A stretch of 5,160 nt of DNA, taken from assembly GCA_016209995.1 (NCBI GenBank), contig JACQVC010000482.1, positions 1-5,160 on the forward strand, written 5' to 3'. Below, one piece after another: positions 1-5,160 of this stretch (position 1 is the first letter of the stretch; every line of letters begins with the position of its first letter). The notes under the pieces were generated by a model, which did no database searches, was not told the DNA's origin, and saw only the letters and a list, made by a program, of their open reading frames with translations. The DNA comes from Gemmatimonadota bacterium (GTDB taxonomy: Bacteria > Gemmatimonadota > Gemmatimonadetes > Longimicrobiales > Gaopeijiaceae). Position numbers and translations under genes: made by a program.

Positions 1-2728
1 CCACCCCCGTCGCCATGTCCGATTGGGAACTAACCCGCGAACCCGCGAGCCAGTAGCTCACCTTCACCAAGAGCACGTTCGTGCCGTCGGCACCGAACAG
101 TCGGTCCACGTCGCGGCTGAGGTCGAACGGGCCGTCGAGCTGGGACGAGCTGCGCGCCTGGCTCCAGACGACGAAGAGCGTCGAGCCGGGGCGGTACTCC
201 CAGCGCAGCACGACGTTCGAGCGGAGCTGCCGGAGGTTGAAGTCCGGGTTCTTGAACGTGAACTGGGTACTGGCATCCCCACGCAACACCCGGTAGCGCT
301 CCTGCGCGAGGTCGTATCCGAGTTCGGATTCCTGGTACGCGCGGAAGCGGTCGCTGAAACGCTCGGCGCGCGGCTGGTCGGCCGCGCGGAAGTCGGTGTA
401 GTCACCGGCGCTGATGAACGGCTGGGCGTACAGCTCGAGCGACAGGGTCGGCGTGAGGGTGTACGCAAGCCGCGTTGTCAAAGAAGCGGTGGTCTGATCC
501 AGCCGGCCGAACACGTAGTGTTTGCCGCCATCCGCCTCCCTCTGCGTGACGTACTGCCAGGGATTCAGACTCCAGGCGATGGACGGCCGCAGCGACAGCT
601 CGAGCTGCTGCGACGGCCGGATCGTGACGCCAGGGCTGAGCGATACCTCACGGCCCGGTGTCTCGTCCTCGAACGAAACGTTCGCGTTCAGGTCGCCGCG
701 CACCGCTTTGCGCCGGTCGGTGTAGAGGCCGAGCCAAACGTTTGTCTTCCCGGGTTGGACGATCGCGGGTCCGCCCCGCAGGGCTCCGGTGGACAGCGCC
801 TCGAACTGCCGGTTCACGCCGCCGTGCCCGCCCCAGAAGTTGGCCAGCTCGAAGCCGCCGTTCACGTTGCCACCCGTCTCGAAGCGATCTCCGCCGAAGC
901 TCCAGGCGCTCCACTGATTCAGATTGACGTTCCAGCGGCGGAACACCCGGCCTGCGCGGAAACTCTGGTAGCTGAGGAACCCGAACTGCACGGCCAGGTC
1001 CGCCTCTCGCTGGAAGCCCAGATCGTTCACCTCGAATCCGGGTGAGCGTGACATGCCGCCCACGCCCCAGCGCCACTGTCCGCCGCCGATCTTTGCCAGC
1101 ATCAAGCTGGCTGCGTGGCCGCTCAGAGACGTGCGCGTGGTGTCGTAGCGGAGGTGGTCTGCGTCCGGCCGTTGGAAGTAGCGGGCCGCGGCGCGCTGCG
1201 CCCGCGCGATGGCGTCCTCGCTGCCGCGGACGTGGCTGCCCACGAGCCAGGCCTGCACCTGGTAGTTTCCGCCCCGGAAGCGGTGATGGACGTCCACGCC
1301 GCCGGTGTACGCGGCGCTGCGCAGGTGGCTCAGCCCTTCGTCAGCGATCTCACGGTTGGTCGCCGTGAAGACGGTACCCACACCGCTCCTGCCCTCCTGG
1401 AAGTCCTTCTTCACGCGGGCGACGAGGTAGTTCGCCAGCGGCTCGACCCGAGTCCGGCCCTCGACTCCTCGGTCATCGACATAGCGCGCGTGCTCGGCCG
1501 AGGTGACCGCATCGAGGACGCCGATCGACCATCCACCTTCTGTTTTCCCCGAGAGCTTGGTGGCGGCCAGGATTGTGGTAGCCTCCGGCCCCCGGCTGTA
1601 CTCGGCCTCGTCGGGCACCGAGCCCTGCGGGCTGCGGCCGACACGGCGCGAATAGAATAGCTGCTGGCTCTGATCATCACCGGGATGGATGGGAAAGCGG
1701 AAGATCTCGTTGCCCTCCACGAAGAACGGACGCCGCTCCTGGAAGAACGACTCGAACGCCGTCAGGTTGACGACCGACGGGTCCGCCTCGACCTGGCCGA
1801 AGTCGGGGTTCACGGTCGCACTGAGCGTCAGATTCGAGCCGAGGCCGAGCCTCACATCGGCTCCGGCGGCACCGGCCAGGTCCGTAGCGGAGTGGAAGGG
1901 ATCGCCGGCTTCGCCCGGCGCGCGAGTTGCGCTGGCCCGTGTGTACGGCACGATCTCGACACGCTTCGGCGGGCTCAGGCCCCTCAGGCCGGTGAGCTCG
2001 CCGAACAGCGAGACGATCCCCGGAGAGTTGGGGTAGATGGGCGCCCAAAGGGACTCTTCACCTGCCCGCGCGACCTCACGCTGGAAGTCTATCCCCCATG
2101 TGCGCTCACCCAGGGATGCGTCGGCGCCGCCGTCGAACCGGAGCTGCGAGAGCGGAATGCGAAGCTCCGCGCTCCAACCCAATGAGTCGATCACGGCTGC
2201 CGCTTCCCAGACTGCATCCCAGCTCCCATCCTCCTGGTTGTCATTGTAGATGACAAAGTCGCGCTGCACGCCGCGTGGGTTCACCCCGAACACGAACGCG
2301 GTGCGCCGGTCGTGGTAGCTGTCCACGCCGACGTGAAACCAGTCCGAGTAGCCGTCTCCGTCCCGGCGCATGAGCTGAGCCGCAATCGAGTCCGGCTGCG
2401 GGTCGTACATGCGCGCGCCCACGTAGATGGCGTCATTGTCGTAGAGCACCCGCACCTCAGTGCGGTGGGACGCCGGGCTGCCGGCGTTGGGTTCCATCTG
2501 GAGGAAGCCGGAGGCCGGAGTTGCGCTGGCCCAGGAGGCATCGTCGAGGCGGCCGTCGATCTCGGGAGCCGGCGTGGCCCGCGCCGCCTCGAGCACGTAG
2601 GACGACGTCGGCTGTGGTGGTCGGACGCCTTGGCCGGCGGACTGCGCGGCGTCCCGCACGGTCTGCGCAACCGGTGCGCCGGCCGTGAGCAACCCGCCGA
2701 GCAATGAAACGATCAGGGTCCCGGTCAT
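1..2728 (-). CDS. DUF5916 / CBM9-like outer-membrane beta-barrel protein, 3' end off window
   Basis: A single minus-strand frame runs from ATG at 2728 to the left edge (909 codons) with no stop; start and last visible codons are in register, so there is no net frameshift. Residues 1-21 form a hydrophobic, signal-peptide-like segment. Residues about 45-230 resemble the CBM9-like domain of this family ([11 protein letters not shown] at 56-66). The family hallmark [12 protein letters not shown] starts at residue 307 and is followed by [13 protein letters not shown] ending at 340. A later [11 protein letters not shown] motif and alternating aromatic strands indicate an outer-membrane barrel. The end near VKVSYWL (W at 893) looks like a last beta strand, so only a short C-terminal tail should be missing. 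DUF5916 proteins lack an established substrate; surface glycan binding or transport is only a guess. A weak AGG lies 7 bases before the ATG, and an in-frame TGA upstream with no other ATG fixes the start. Family assignment is strong, function unknown. Confidence 0.9.
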   Translation of the reverse strand, partial: MTGTLIVSLLGGLLTAGAPVAQTVRDAAQSAGQGVRPPQPTSSYVLEAARATPAPEIDGRLDDASWASATPASGFLQMEPNAGSPASHRTEVRVLYDNDAIYVGARMYDPQPDSIAAQLMRRDGDGYSDWFHVGVDSYHDRRTAFVFGVNPRGVQRDFVIYNDNQEDGSWDAVWEAAAVIDSLGWSAELRIPLSQLRFDGGADASLGERTWGIDFQREVARAGEESLWAPIYPNSPGIVSLFGELTGLRGLSPPKRVEIVPYTRASATRAPGEAGDPFHSATDLAGAAGADVRLGLGSNLTLSATVNPDFGQVEADPSVVNLTAFESFFQERRPFFVEGNEIFRFPIHPGDDQSQQLFYSRRVGRSPQGSVPDEAEYSRGPEATTILAATKLSGKTEGGWSIGVLDAVTSAEHARYVDDRGVEGRTRVEPLANYLVARVKKDFQEGRSGVGTVFTATNREIADEGLSHLRSAAYTGGVDVHHRFRGGNYQVQAWLVGSHVRGSEDAIARAQRAAARYFQRPDADHLRYDTTRTSLSGHAASLMLAKIGGGQWRWGVGGMSRSPGFEVNDLGFQREADLAVQFGFLSYQSFRAGRVFRRWNVNLNQWSAWSFGGDRFETGGNVNGGFELANFWGGHGGVNRQFEALSTGALRGGPAIVQPGKTNVWLGLYTDRRKAVRGDLNANVSFEDETPGREVSLSPGVTIRPSQQLELSLRPSIAWSLNPWQYVTQREADGGKHYVFGRLDQTTASLTTRLAYTLTPTLSLELYAQPFISAGDYTDFRAADQPRAERFSDRFRAYQESELGYDLAQERYRVLRGDASTQFTFKNPDFNLRQLRSNVVLRWEYRPGSTLFVVWSQARSSSQLDGPFDLSRDVDRLFGADGTNVLLVKVSYWLAGSRVSSQSDMATGV

Positions 2729-2784
2729 GTGCAGACCTACGAACGGGCACCCGCATCGGTTTCAAGCCGGCGGCTACGGAACAA

Positions 2785-2815
2785 GTCTGGATTCCGGCTT
2801 GCGCCGGAATGACGG
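2785..2815. repeat. Dispersed 'VIPAQAGIQ' hairpin repeat
   Basis: A perfect 8-bp inverted repeat, ATTCCGGC (2791-2798) and GCCGGAAT (2803-2810), encloses a TTGC loop. It is flanked by GTCTGG on the left and GACGG on the right. Read on the minus strand it gives the peptide VIPAQAGIQ, and on the plus strand [10 protein letters not shown]. These are the familiar false translations of a short palindromic repeat scattered through intergenic regions of many GC-rich bacteria. It lies between two divergent genes. It may form a hairpin in transcripts from either strand, but it has no T tract and is not an obvious terminator. Identification rests on recognising the peptide signature and the palindrome; copy number in this genome cannot be judged from one window. 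Confidence 0.75.
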
Positions 2816-2851
2816 AGATGGCGCCGCGTTCTCTTTGAACAGCCCTCACTC

Positions 2852-2880
2852 TCGACGGTACCCGACGAGACGGTTAACAT
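2852..2880 (+). promoter_or_regulatory. Possible sigma70-type promoter for glyA
   Basis: TCGACG (2852-2857) matches the -35 consensus at 4 of 6 bases. After a 17-base spacer, TAACAT (2875-2880) matches the -10 consensus at 4 of 6 bases and sits in the only AT-rich patch of this intergenic region. Transcription would start about 50 bases before the glyA start codon. This is a by-eye match in an organism whose promoter consensus is unknown, so it is a suggestion only. Confidence 0.35.
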
Positions 2881-2926
2881 TCCAATACCGGCCAGGCTTG
2901 TCGGTCGGCCGGGTACGAATACGCCA

Positions 2927-2932
2927 GAGAGG
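2927..2932 (+). promoter_or_regulatory. Shine-Dalgarno sequence deciding the glyA start
   Basis: GAGAGG ends 7 bases before the ATG at 2940 but only 1 base before the in-frame ATG at 2934. The spacing therefore favours 2940 as the true start. The reading frame stays open further upstream to 2685, but that extension translates the intergenic repeat and has no counterpart in SHMT proteins. Confidence 0.7.
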
Positions 2933-2939
2933 CATGCCC

Positions 2940-4196
2940 ATGGCGGGTGCGCTGTACGAAACAGACCGCGAGATCTACGAGGCGATCCAGGCCGAGATCC
3001 GGCGTCAGGCGACGCAGCTCGAGCTGATCGCCAGCGAGAACTTCGTGTCTCGCGCCGTGCTCGAGGCCATGGGCTCGGTAATGACGAACAAGTACGCGGA
3101 GGGGTTGCCGGGAAAGCGATACTACGGTGGTTGCGACTTCGTAGACGTGGCCGAGAGCCTGGCGCGCGAGCGCGCCTGTCAGCTCTTCCAGGCGGAGCAC
3201 GCCAACGTGCAGCCGCACTCAGGCGCGCAGGCGAACATGGCCGCCTACTTCGCTTTGCTGAACGTGGGCGACAAGATCCTGGGGATGAACCTCAGCCACG
3301 GCGGCCACCTGACGCACGGCTCGCCCGTGAACTTCAGCGGTCGCTTCTTCCAGGTCGCCCCCTACGGAGTGCGCGAGGAGGACGGGCGCATCGACTACCA
3401 GGCGCTGCGCGAGCTGGCGCTGCGCGAGCGACCCCGCATGATCATCGCCGGCGCGAGCGCCTACCCGCGCATCATCGAGTTCGAGGTGATGGCCGAGATT
3501 GCCCGGGAGATCGAGGCCTTCTTTCTCGTGGACATGGCGCATATCGCGGGACTCGTGGCGACCGGTCTCCATCCCAGCCCGTTACCGCATTCCGACGTCG
3601 TGACCACGACTACGCACAAGACGCTGCGCGGGCCGCGTGGCGGCATGATTCTCTGCCGGGAGGCCCATGACAAGGTCTTCTACAAAACGGTATTCCCGGG
3701 CATGCAGGGCGGGCCACTCATGCACGTGATCGCCGCCAAGGCCGTGGCCCTCAAGGAGGCGCAGAGCCCCGAGTTCAAGGTCTATGCTCGCCAGATCGTC
3801 GCGAACGCCGCGGCGCTGGCCGGCCGTCTCCTCGAGCGCGGGTTCGATCTTGTGAGCGGCGGAACGGACAATCACTTGCTGCTCGTGGACTTGCGCGCGC
3901 GCGACCTGACGGGCAAGGACGCCGAGGGTGCGCTCGAGCGTGCGGGCATGACCGTGAACAAGAACACCGTGCCCGGCGAGACCCGGTCGCCGTTCGTGAC
4001 CTCGGGCCTGCGCATCGGCACGCCGGCCGTCACGACCCGTGGGCTCAAAGAGCCGGAGATGCGGCAGATCGGCGACTGGATCGGCGAGGTGCTCAATGAC
4101 CCGCAGAACGGCGCGCTCGTCGAGCGGGTGCGCGGCGAGGTGTCGGAGATGTGTGAGCAGTATCCGTTGTACGAGGAGTTGGTCGGCGTGCCATGA
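2940..4196 (+). CDS. glyA: Serine hydroxymethyltransferase (SHMT)
   Basis: This cytoplasmic PLP enzyme interconverts serine and glycine, with tetrahydrofolate accepting the carbon as 5,10-methylene-THF; it is the main source of one-carbon units. The 418-aa product has the usual bacterial SHMT length. Visible motifs in order are LIASENF with Ser32, [15 protein letters not shown] (Tyr52, Glu54), [16 protein letters not shown], the SHGGHLTHG segment, VDMAHIAGL (Asp198, His201), the PLP-binding [13 protein letters not shown] with Schiff-base Lys227, PGMQGGP, and [10 protein letters not shown] with the substrate-carboxylate Arg358. All expected catalytic residues are present, so it should be active. 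The start at 2940 is chosen by Shine-Dalgarno spacing; MPMAG from 2934 would add two residues. Its TGA stop overlaps the next gene's ATG, indicating a two-gene operon. Confidence 0.98.
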   Translation: MAGALYETDREIYEAIQAEIRRQATQLELIASENFVSRAVLEAMGSVMTNKYAEGLPGKRYYGGCDFVDVAESLARERACQLFQAEHANVQPHSGAQANMAAYFALLNVGDKILGMNLSHGGHLTHGSPVNFSGRFFQVAPYGVREEDGRIDYQALRELALRERPRMIIAGASAYPRIIEFEVMAEIAREIEAFFLVDMAHIAGLVATGLHPSPLPHSDVVTTTTHKTLRGPRGGMILCREAHDKVFYKTVFPGMQGGPLMHVIAAKAVALKEAQSPEFKVYARQIVANAAALAGRLLERGFDLVSGGTDNHLLLVDLRARDLTGKDAEGALERAGMTVNKNTVPGETRSPFVTSGLRIGTPAVTTRGLKEPEMRQIGDWIGEVLNDPQNGALVERVRGEVSEMCEQYPLYEELVGVP

Positions 4197-4579
4197 GTGA
4201 CTCACCGCTAGCCGAAGAAGTACTGGCCGGGCTCAAGGAGCGGCACCCGCGCTATCACGAGAAGGCCTACCTTTTCGTGCTGGCCGCGCTGCAGTCCGTG
4301 CTCGAGCGTCTGTCGGCGCCCCGTCACATCACGGGCACGGAGCTGGCCAACGGGGCTCGCGACCTGGCGATCGACGAGTTCGGACCCCTGGCCCGCACGG
4401 TTTTGGAGCATTGGGGTATTCATCGGACGGAGGACCTCGGTCGTATCGTGTTTGCGCTCGTCGACTGCGGGATCTTGATCAAAGAGGAGACCGACAGTCT
4501 GAATGACTTCAGGGACGTGTACGATTTCGAGGAAGCGTTCGAGGACAACTACCCTTGGGGGGCGGGGCTCTCATCGTAA
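4193..4579 (+). CDS. Minf_1886 family protein (function unknown)
   Basis: This 128-aa acidic, soluble protein has no signal peptide or membrane segment. It resembles the Minf_1886 family (TIGR04138), first noted in Verrucomicrobia and Planctomycetes. Recognisable blocks are [16 protein letters not shown] (residues 18-33), [33 protein letters not shown] (44-76), [17 protein letters not shown] (79-95), and a C-terminal [12 protein letters not shown] (105-116) ending in a YPW motif. The pattern suggests a compact, mostly helical fold, with no catalytic motif that I recognise. Its ATG overlaps the glyA stop by 4 bases (ATGA). GAGGAG at 4173-4178 lies 14 bases upstream, too far for an ideal ribosome site, so translation probably depends on re-initiation after glyA. 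The role is unknown; a link with serine/glycine or folate metabolism is inferred from position only. Confidence 0.88.
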   Translation: MSDSPLAEEVLAGLKERHPRYHEKAYLFVLAALQSVLERLSAPRHITGTELANGARDLAIDEFGPLARTVLEHWGIHRTEDLGRIVFALVDCGILIKEETDSLNDFRDVYDFEEAFEDNYPWGAGLSS

Positions 4580-4584
4580 GGTCA

Positions 4585-4600
4585 CGAGTCGGAGGACTCG
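4585..4600 (+). terminator. Hairpin just after the glyA operon, possible terminator
   Basis: CGAGTC (4585-4590) pairs perfectly with GACTCG (4595-4600) around a GGAG loop, 6 bases after the stop codon of the Minf_1886 gene. The position fits transcription termination or 3'-end protection. It has no T tract, so it would not be a classical intrinsic terminator. Confidence 0.35.
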
Positions 4601-4710
4601 GAACACTGGCCCAGCGTCTACCTGTCGCCGAGTTCTTCAACGACTTATTTAGAGGTCTCACCGGGTTCGTGGCGATTTCTCTTCCGTCGCATCGGCGCGT
4701 CGTTCGCAAT

Positions 4711-4728
4711 CCCCGGATCACGCCGGGG
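4711..4728. repeat. GC-rich inverted repeat in the leader of the zinc-ribbon gene
   Basis: CCCCGG (4711-4716) pairs with CCGGGG (4723-4728) around a 6-base loop, ATCACG. It sits about 115 bases before the zinc-ribbon start codon. It could be a leader hairpin, a terminator without a T tract, or chance in GC-rich DNA. Confidence 0.35.
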
Positions 4729-4830
4729 CTTCGCGTCGGCATTCTTCGCGGGCGGCTGGCGCCTGCCGCTGTGCGAGGGTCTTCCGGGCGACGGGTGCGG
4801 GGGGCGCGTGTCGAAGCTTCCACGATGATG

Positions 4831-4837
4831 GGAGGGG
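4831..4837 (+). promoter_or_regulatory. Strong Shine-Dalgarno sequence for the zinc-ribbon gene
   Basis: GGAGGGG lies 6 bases before the ATG at 4844. It is the best ribosome site in the window and selects 4844 over the in-frame TTG at 4838, which would start directly against it. Confidence 0.75.
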
Positions 4838-4843
4838 TTGACC

Positions 4844-5041
4844 ATGGCGGAAGAACCTGGGTTCCCCAAATGCCTGAAGTGTGACCGGGGTTGTCTGATT
4901 CCTCTCTCGGACTACGGGCGGGAGGGAGCGCCGATTCGCTACAAAGCGTGGGTCTGCTCGAATCCCGAGTGCGGGTTCAACATCCGGATCGACAACGGGG
5001 AAATCACCTTCGGTCGAACGATCGGCCAGAGCTACAAGTAG
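4844..5041 (+). CDS. Small zinc-ribbon protein (65 aa)
   Basis: The product is a 65-aa cytoplasmic protein. CxxC at Cys10/Cys13 and CxxxxC at Cys38/Cys43 form an evident four-cysteine zinc-ribbon site; Cys17 is an extra cysteine. The central part (LIPLSDYGREGAPIRYKAWVC, residues 18-38) and the tail (FNIRIDNGEITFGRTIGQSYK) look like the two beta-hairpins of a rubredoxin-like knuckle. The short, ordered sequence and excellent ribosome site argue that it is a real gene. I recognise the general fold but no named family. Zinc ribbons of this size often bind nucleic acid or protein partners, but no role can be assigned. It is 264 bases from the preceding gene, so it probably has its own promoter. 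The start at 4844 is set by the GGAGGGG spacing. Confidence 0.85.
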   Translation: MAEEPGFPKCLKCDRGCLIPLSDYGREGAPIRYKAWVCSNPECGFNIRIDNGEITFGRTIGQSYK

Positions 5042-5160
5042 GCGGCGCCCGCTAGTAGTTCACTTCCAACCGACCGCCCATCCGTGAGGAACAGGCCGGT
5101 TTTCGGGCTGGCCGACGTGGGTGCCCCCACGGCCGCGGAGGCAGCGGCGTTCGATCGAGC
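5042..5160. other. Right edge, no gene assigned
   Basis: All that is visible here is the hairpin at 5110-5134 and several open frames too short to judge. A plus-strand frame from GTG at 5084 (VRNRPVFGLADVGAP...) stays open to the edge but lacks a ribosome site. Minus-strand frames entering from the right also end here, one with GGRLEVNY before a TAG near 5052, but their upstream residues are rich in Pro and Arg and look non-coding. Confidence 0.4.
5110..5134. repeat. GC-rich hairpin near the right edge
   Basis: GTGGG (5117-5121) pairs with CCCAC (5126-5130) around a TGCC loop. The outer GGCC arms (5110-5113 and 5131-5134) also pair, leaving a 3-base bulge. It lies about 70 bases after the zinc-ribbon stop. 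There is no T tract, so terminator function is uncertain, and it could lie within an unseen gene starting near the edge. Confidence 0.35.

Larger units (their letters stand above)
4580..4843. other. 264-base region without a convincing gene
   Basis: No frame on either strand shows a good start, the local codon style or a recognisable family. A plus-strand frame crosses the stretch (TTG at 4555 to TGA near 4884), but it has no ribosome site, uses codons unlike its neighbours and runs into the next gene. The stretch holds two hairpins (4585-4600 and 4711-4728), an AT-rich patch (CTTATTTA, 4644-4651) and the ribosome site of the following gene. It is long enough for a separate promoter and untranslated leader for the zinc-ribbon gene. 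Confidence 0.6.

Noticed and set aside
23..1045. 340-codon plus-strand open frame opposite the DUF5916 gene
   Set aside because: Its translation is Arg/Ala/Glu/Val-rich without motifs, and the minus strand carries clear family motifs throughout. It is an antisense shadow of a GC-rich gene.
1115..2185. Further plus-strand open frames (1115-1660, 1685-2185) opposite the same gene
   Set aside because: They have no ribosome sites or recognisable domains, and they overlap the hallmark NPDFGQVE and RRPFFVEG coding on the minus strand.
2785..2815. CRISPR repeat or classical terminator
   Set aside because: There is a single unit with no regularly spaced copies and no T tract, and it matches the known dispersed palindrome signature instead.
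2685..2939. 85-residue N-terminal extension of SHMT
   Set aside because: It translates the start of the divergent gene and the palindromic repeat ([10 protein letters not shown]). SHMT proteins begin near the ATG at 2940, which also has the right Shine-Dalgarno spacing.
3582..4205. 207-codon minus-strand frame opposite glyA
   Set aside because: It is an antisense shadow of a fully conserved SHMT coding sequence.
4555..4884. Plus-strand frame with a protein-like stretch LPVAEFFNDLFRGLTGFVA
   Set aside because: It starts only at a TTG inside the previous gene, has no ribosome site, becomes Arg/Gly-rich noise and overlaps the zinc-ribbon gene. A decayed gene remnant cannot be excluded, but nothing supports it.

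Overview
This is a GC-rich bacterial window, with strong G/C preference at third codon positions in the clear genes. It holds one large outer-membrane-type gene on the minus strand and three genes on the plus strand. The protein families suggest a Gemmatimonadota-like (or related Acidobacteriota / Planctomycetota-Verrucomicrobiota) organism. The reasons are a DUF5916/CBM9-like outer-membrane barrel protein, a Minf_1886-family protein and a small CxxC/CxxxxC zinc-ribbon protein, all common in such genomes. This assignment is inference from family distribution, not from a marker-gene comparison.

Layout. Bases 1-2728 (minus strand) are one uninterrupted reading frame of at least 909 codons. It encodes a DUF5916-type protein with a signal peptide, an N-terminal CBM9-like domain and a long outer-membrane beta-barrel; the stop codon lies beyond the left edge. 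The long open frames on the opposite strand here are GC-driven shadows. Bases 2729-2939 are the divergent intergenic region. It holds a copy of the dispersed hairpin repeat that translates as 'VIPAQAGIQ' and a plausible sigma70-type promoter for the plus-strand operon. Bases 2940-4196 are glyA (serine hydroxymethyltransferase, 418 aa). It overlaps by 4 bases (ATGA) a Minf_1886-family gene (4193-4579, 128 aa). Bases 4580-4843 contain no convincing gene but have two hairpins. Bases 4844-5041 encode a 65-aa zinc-ribbon protein with a strong Shine-Dalgarno sequence. The last 119 bases contain a GC-rich hairpin and no gene that can be called.

How the genes relate. GlyA supplies glycine and 5,10-methylene-tetrahydrofolate. 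The overlapping Minf_1886 gene is almost certainly co-translated with it, which makes a link to one-carbon metabolism a testable guess. The DUF5916 gene is divergently transcribed and probably unrelated in function. I did not find a clear new multi-gene system. The most interesting items are the glyA/Minf_1886 coupling, the zinc-ribbon microprotein with its 264-base leader, and the repeat between the divergent genes.
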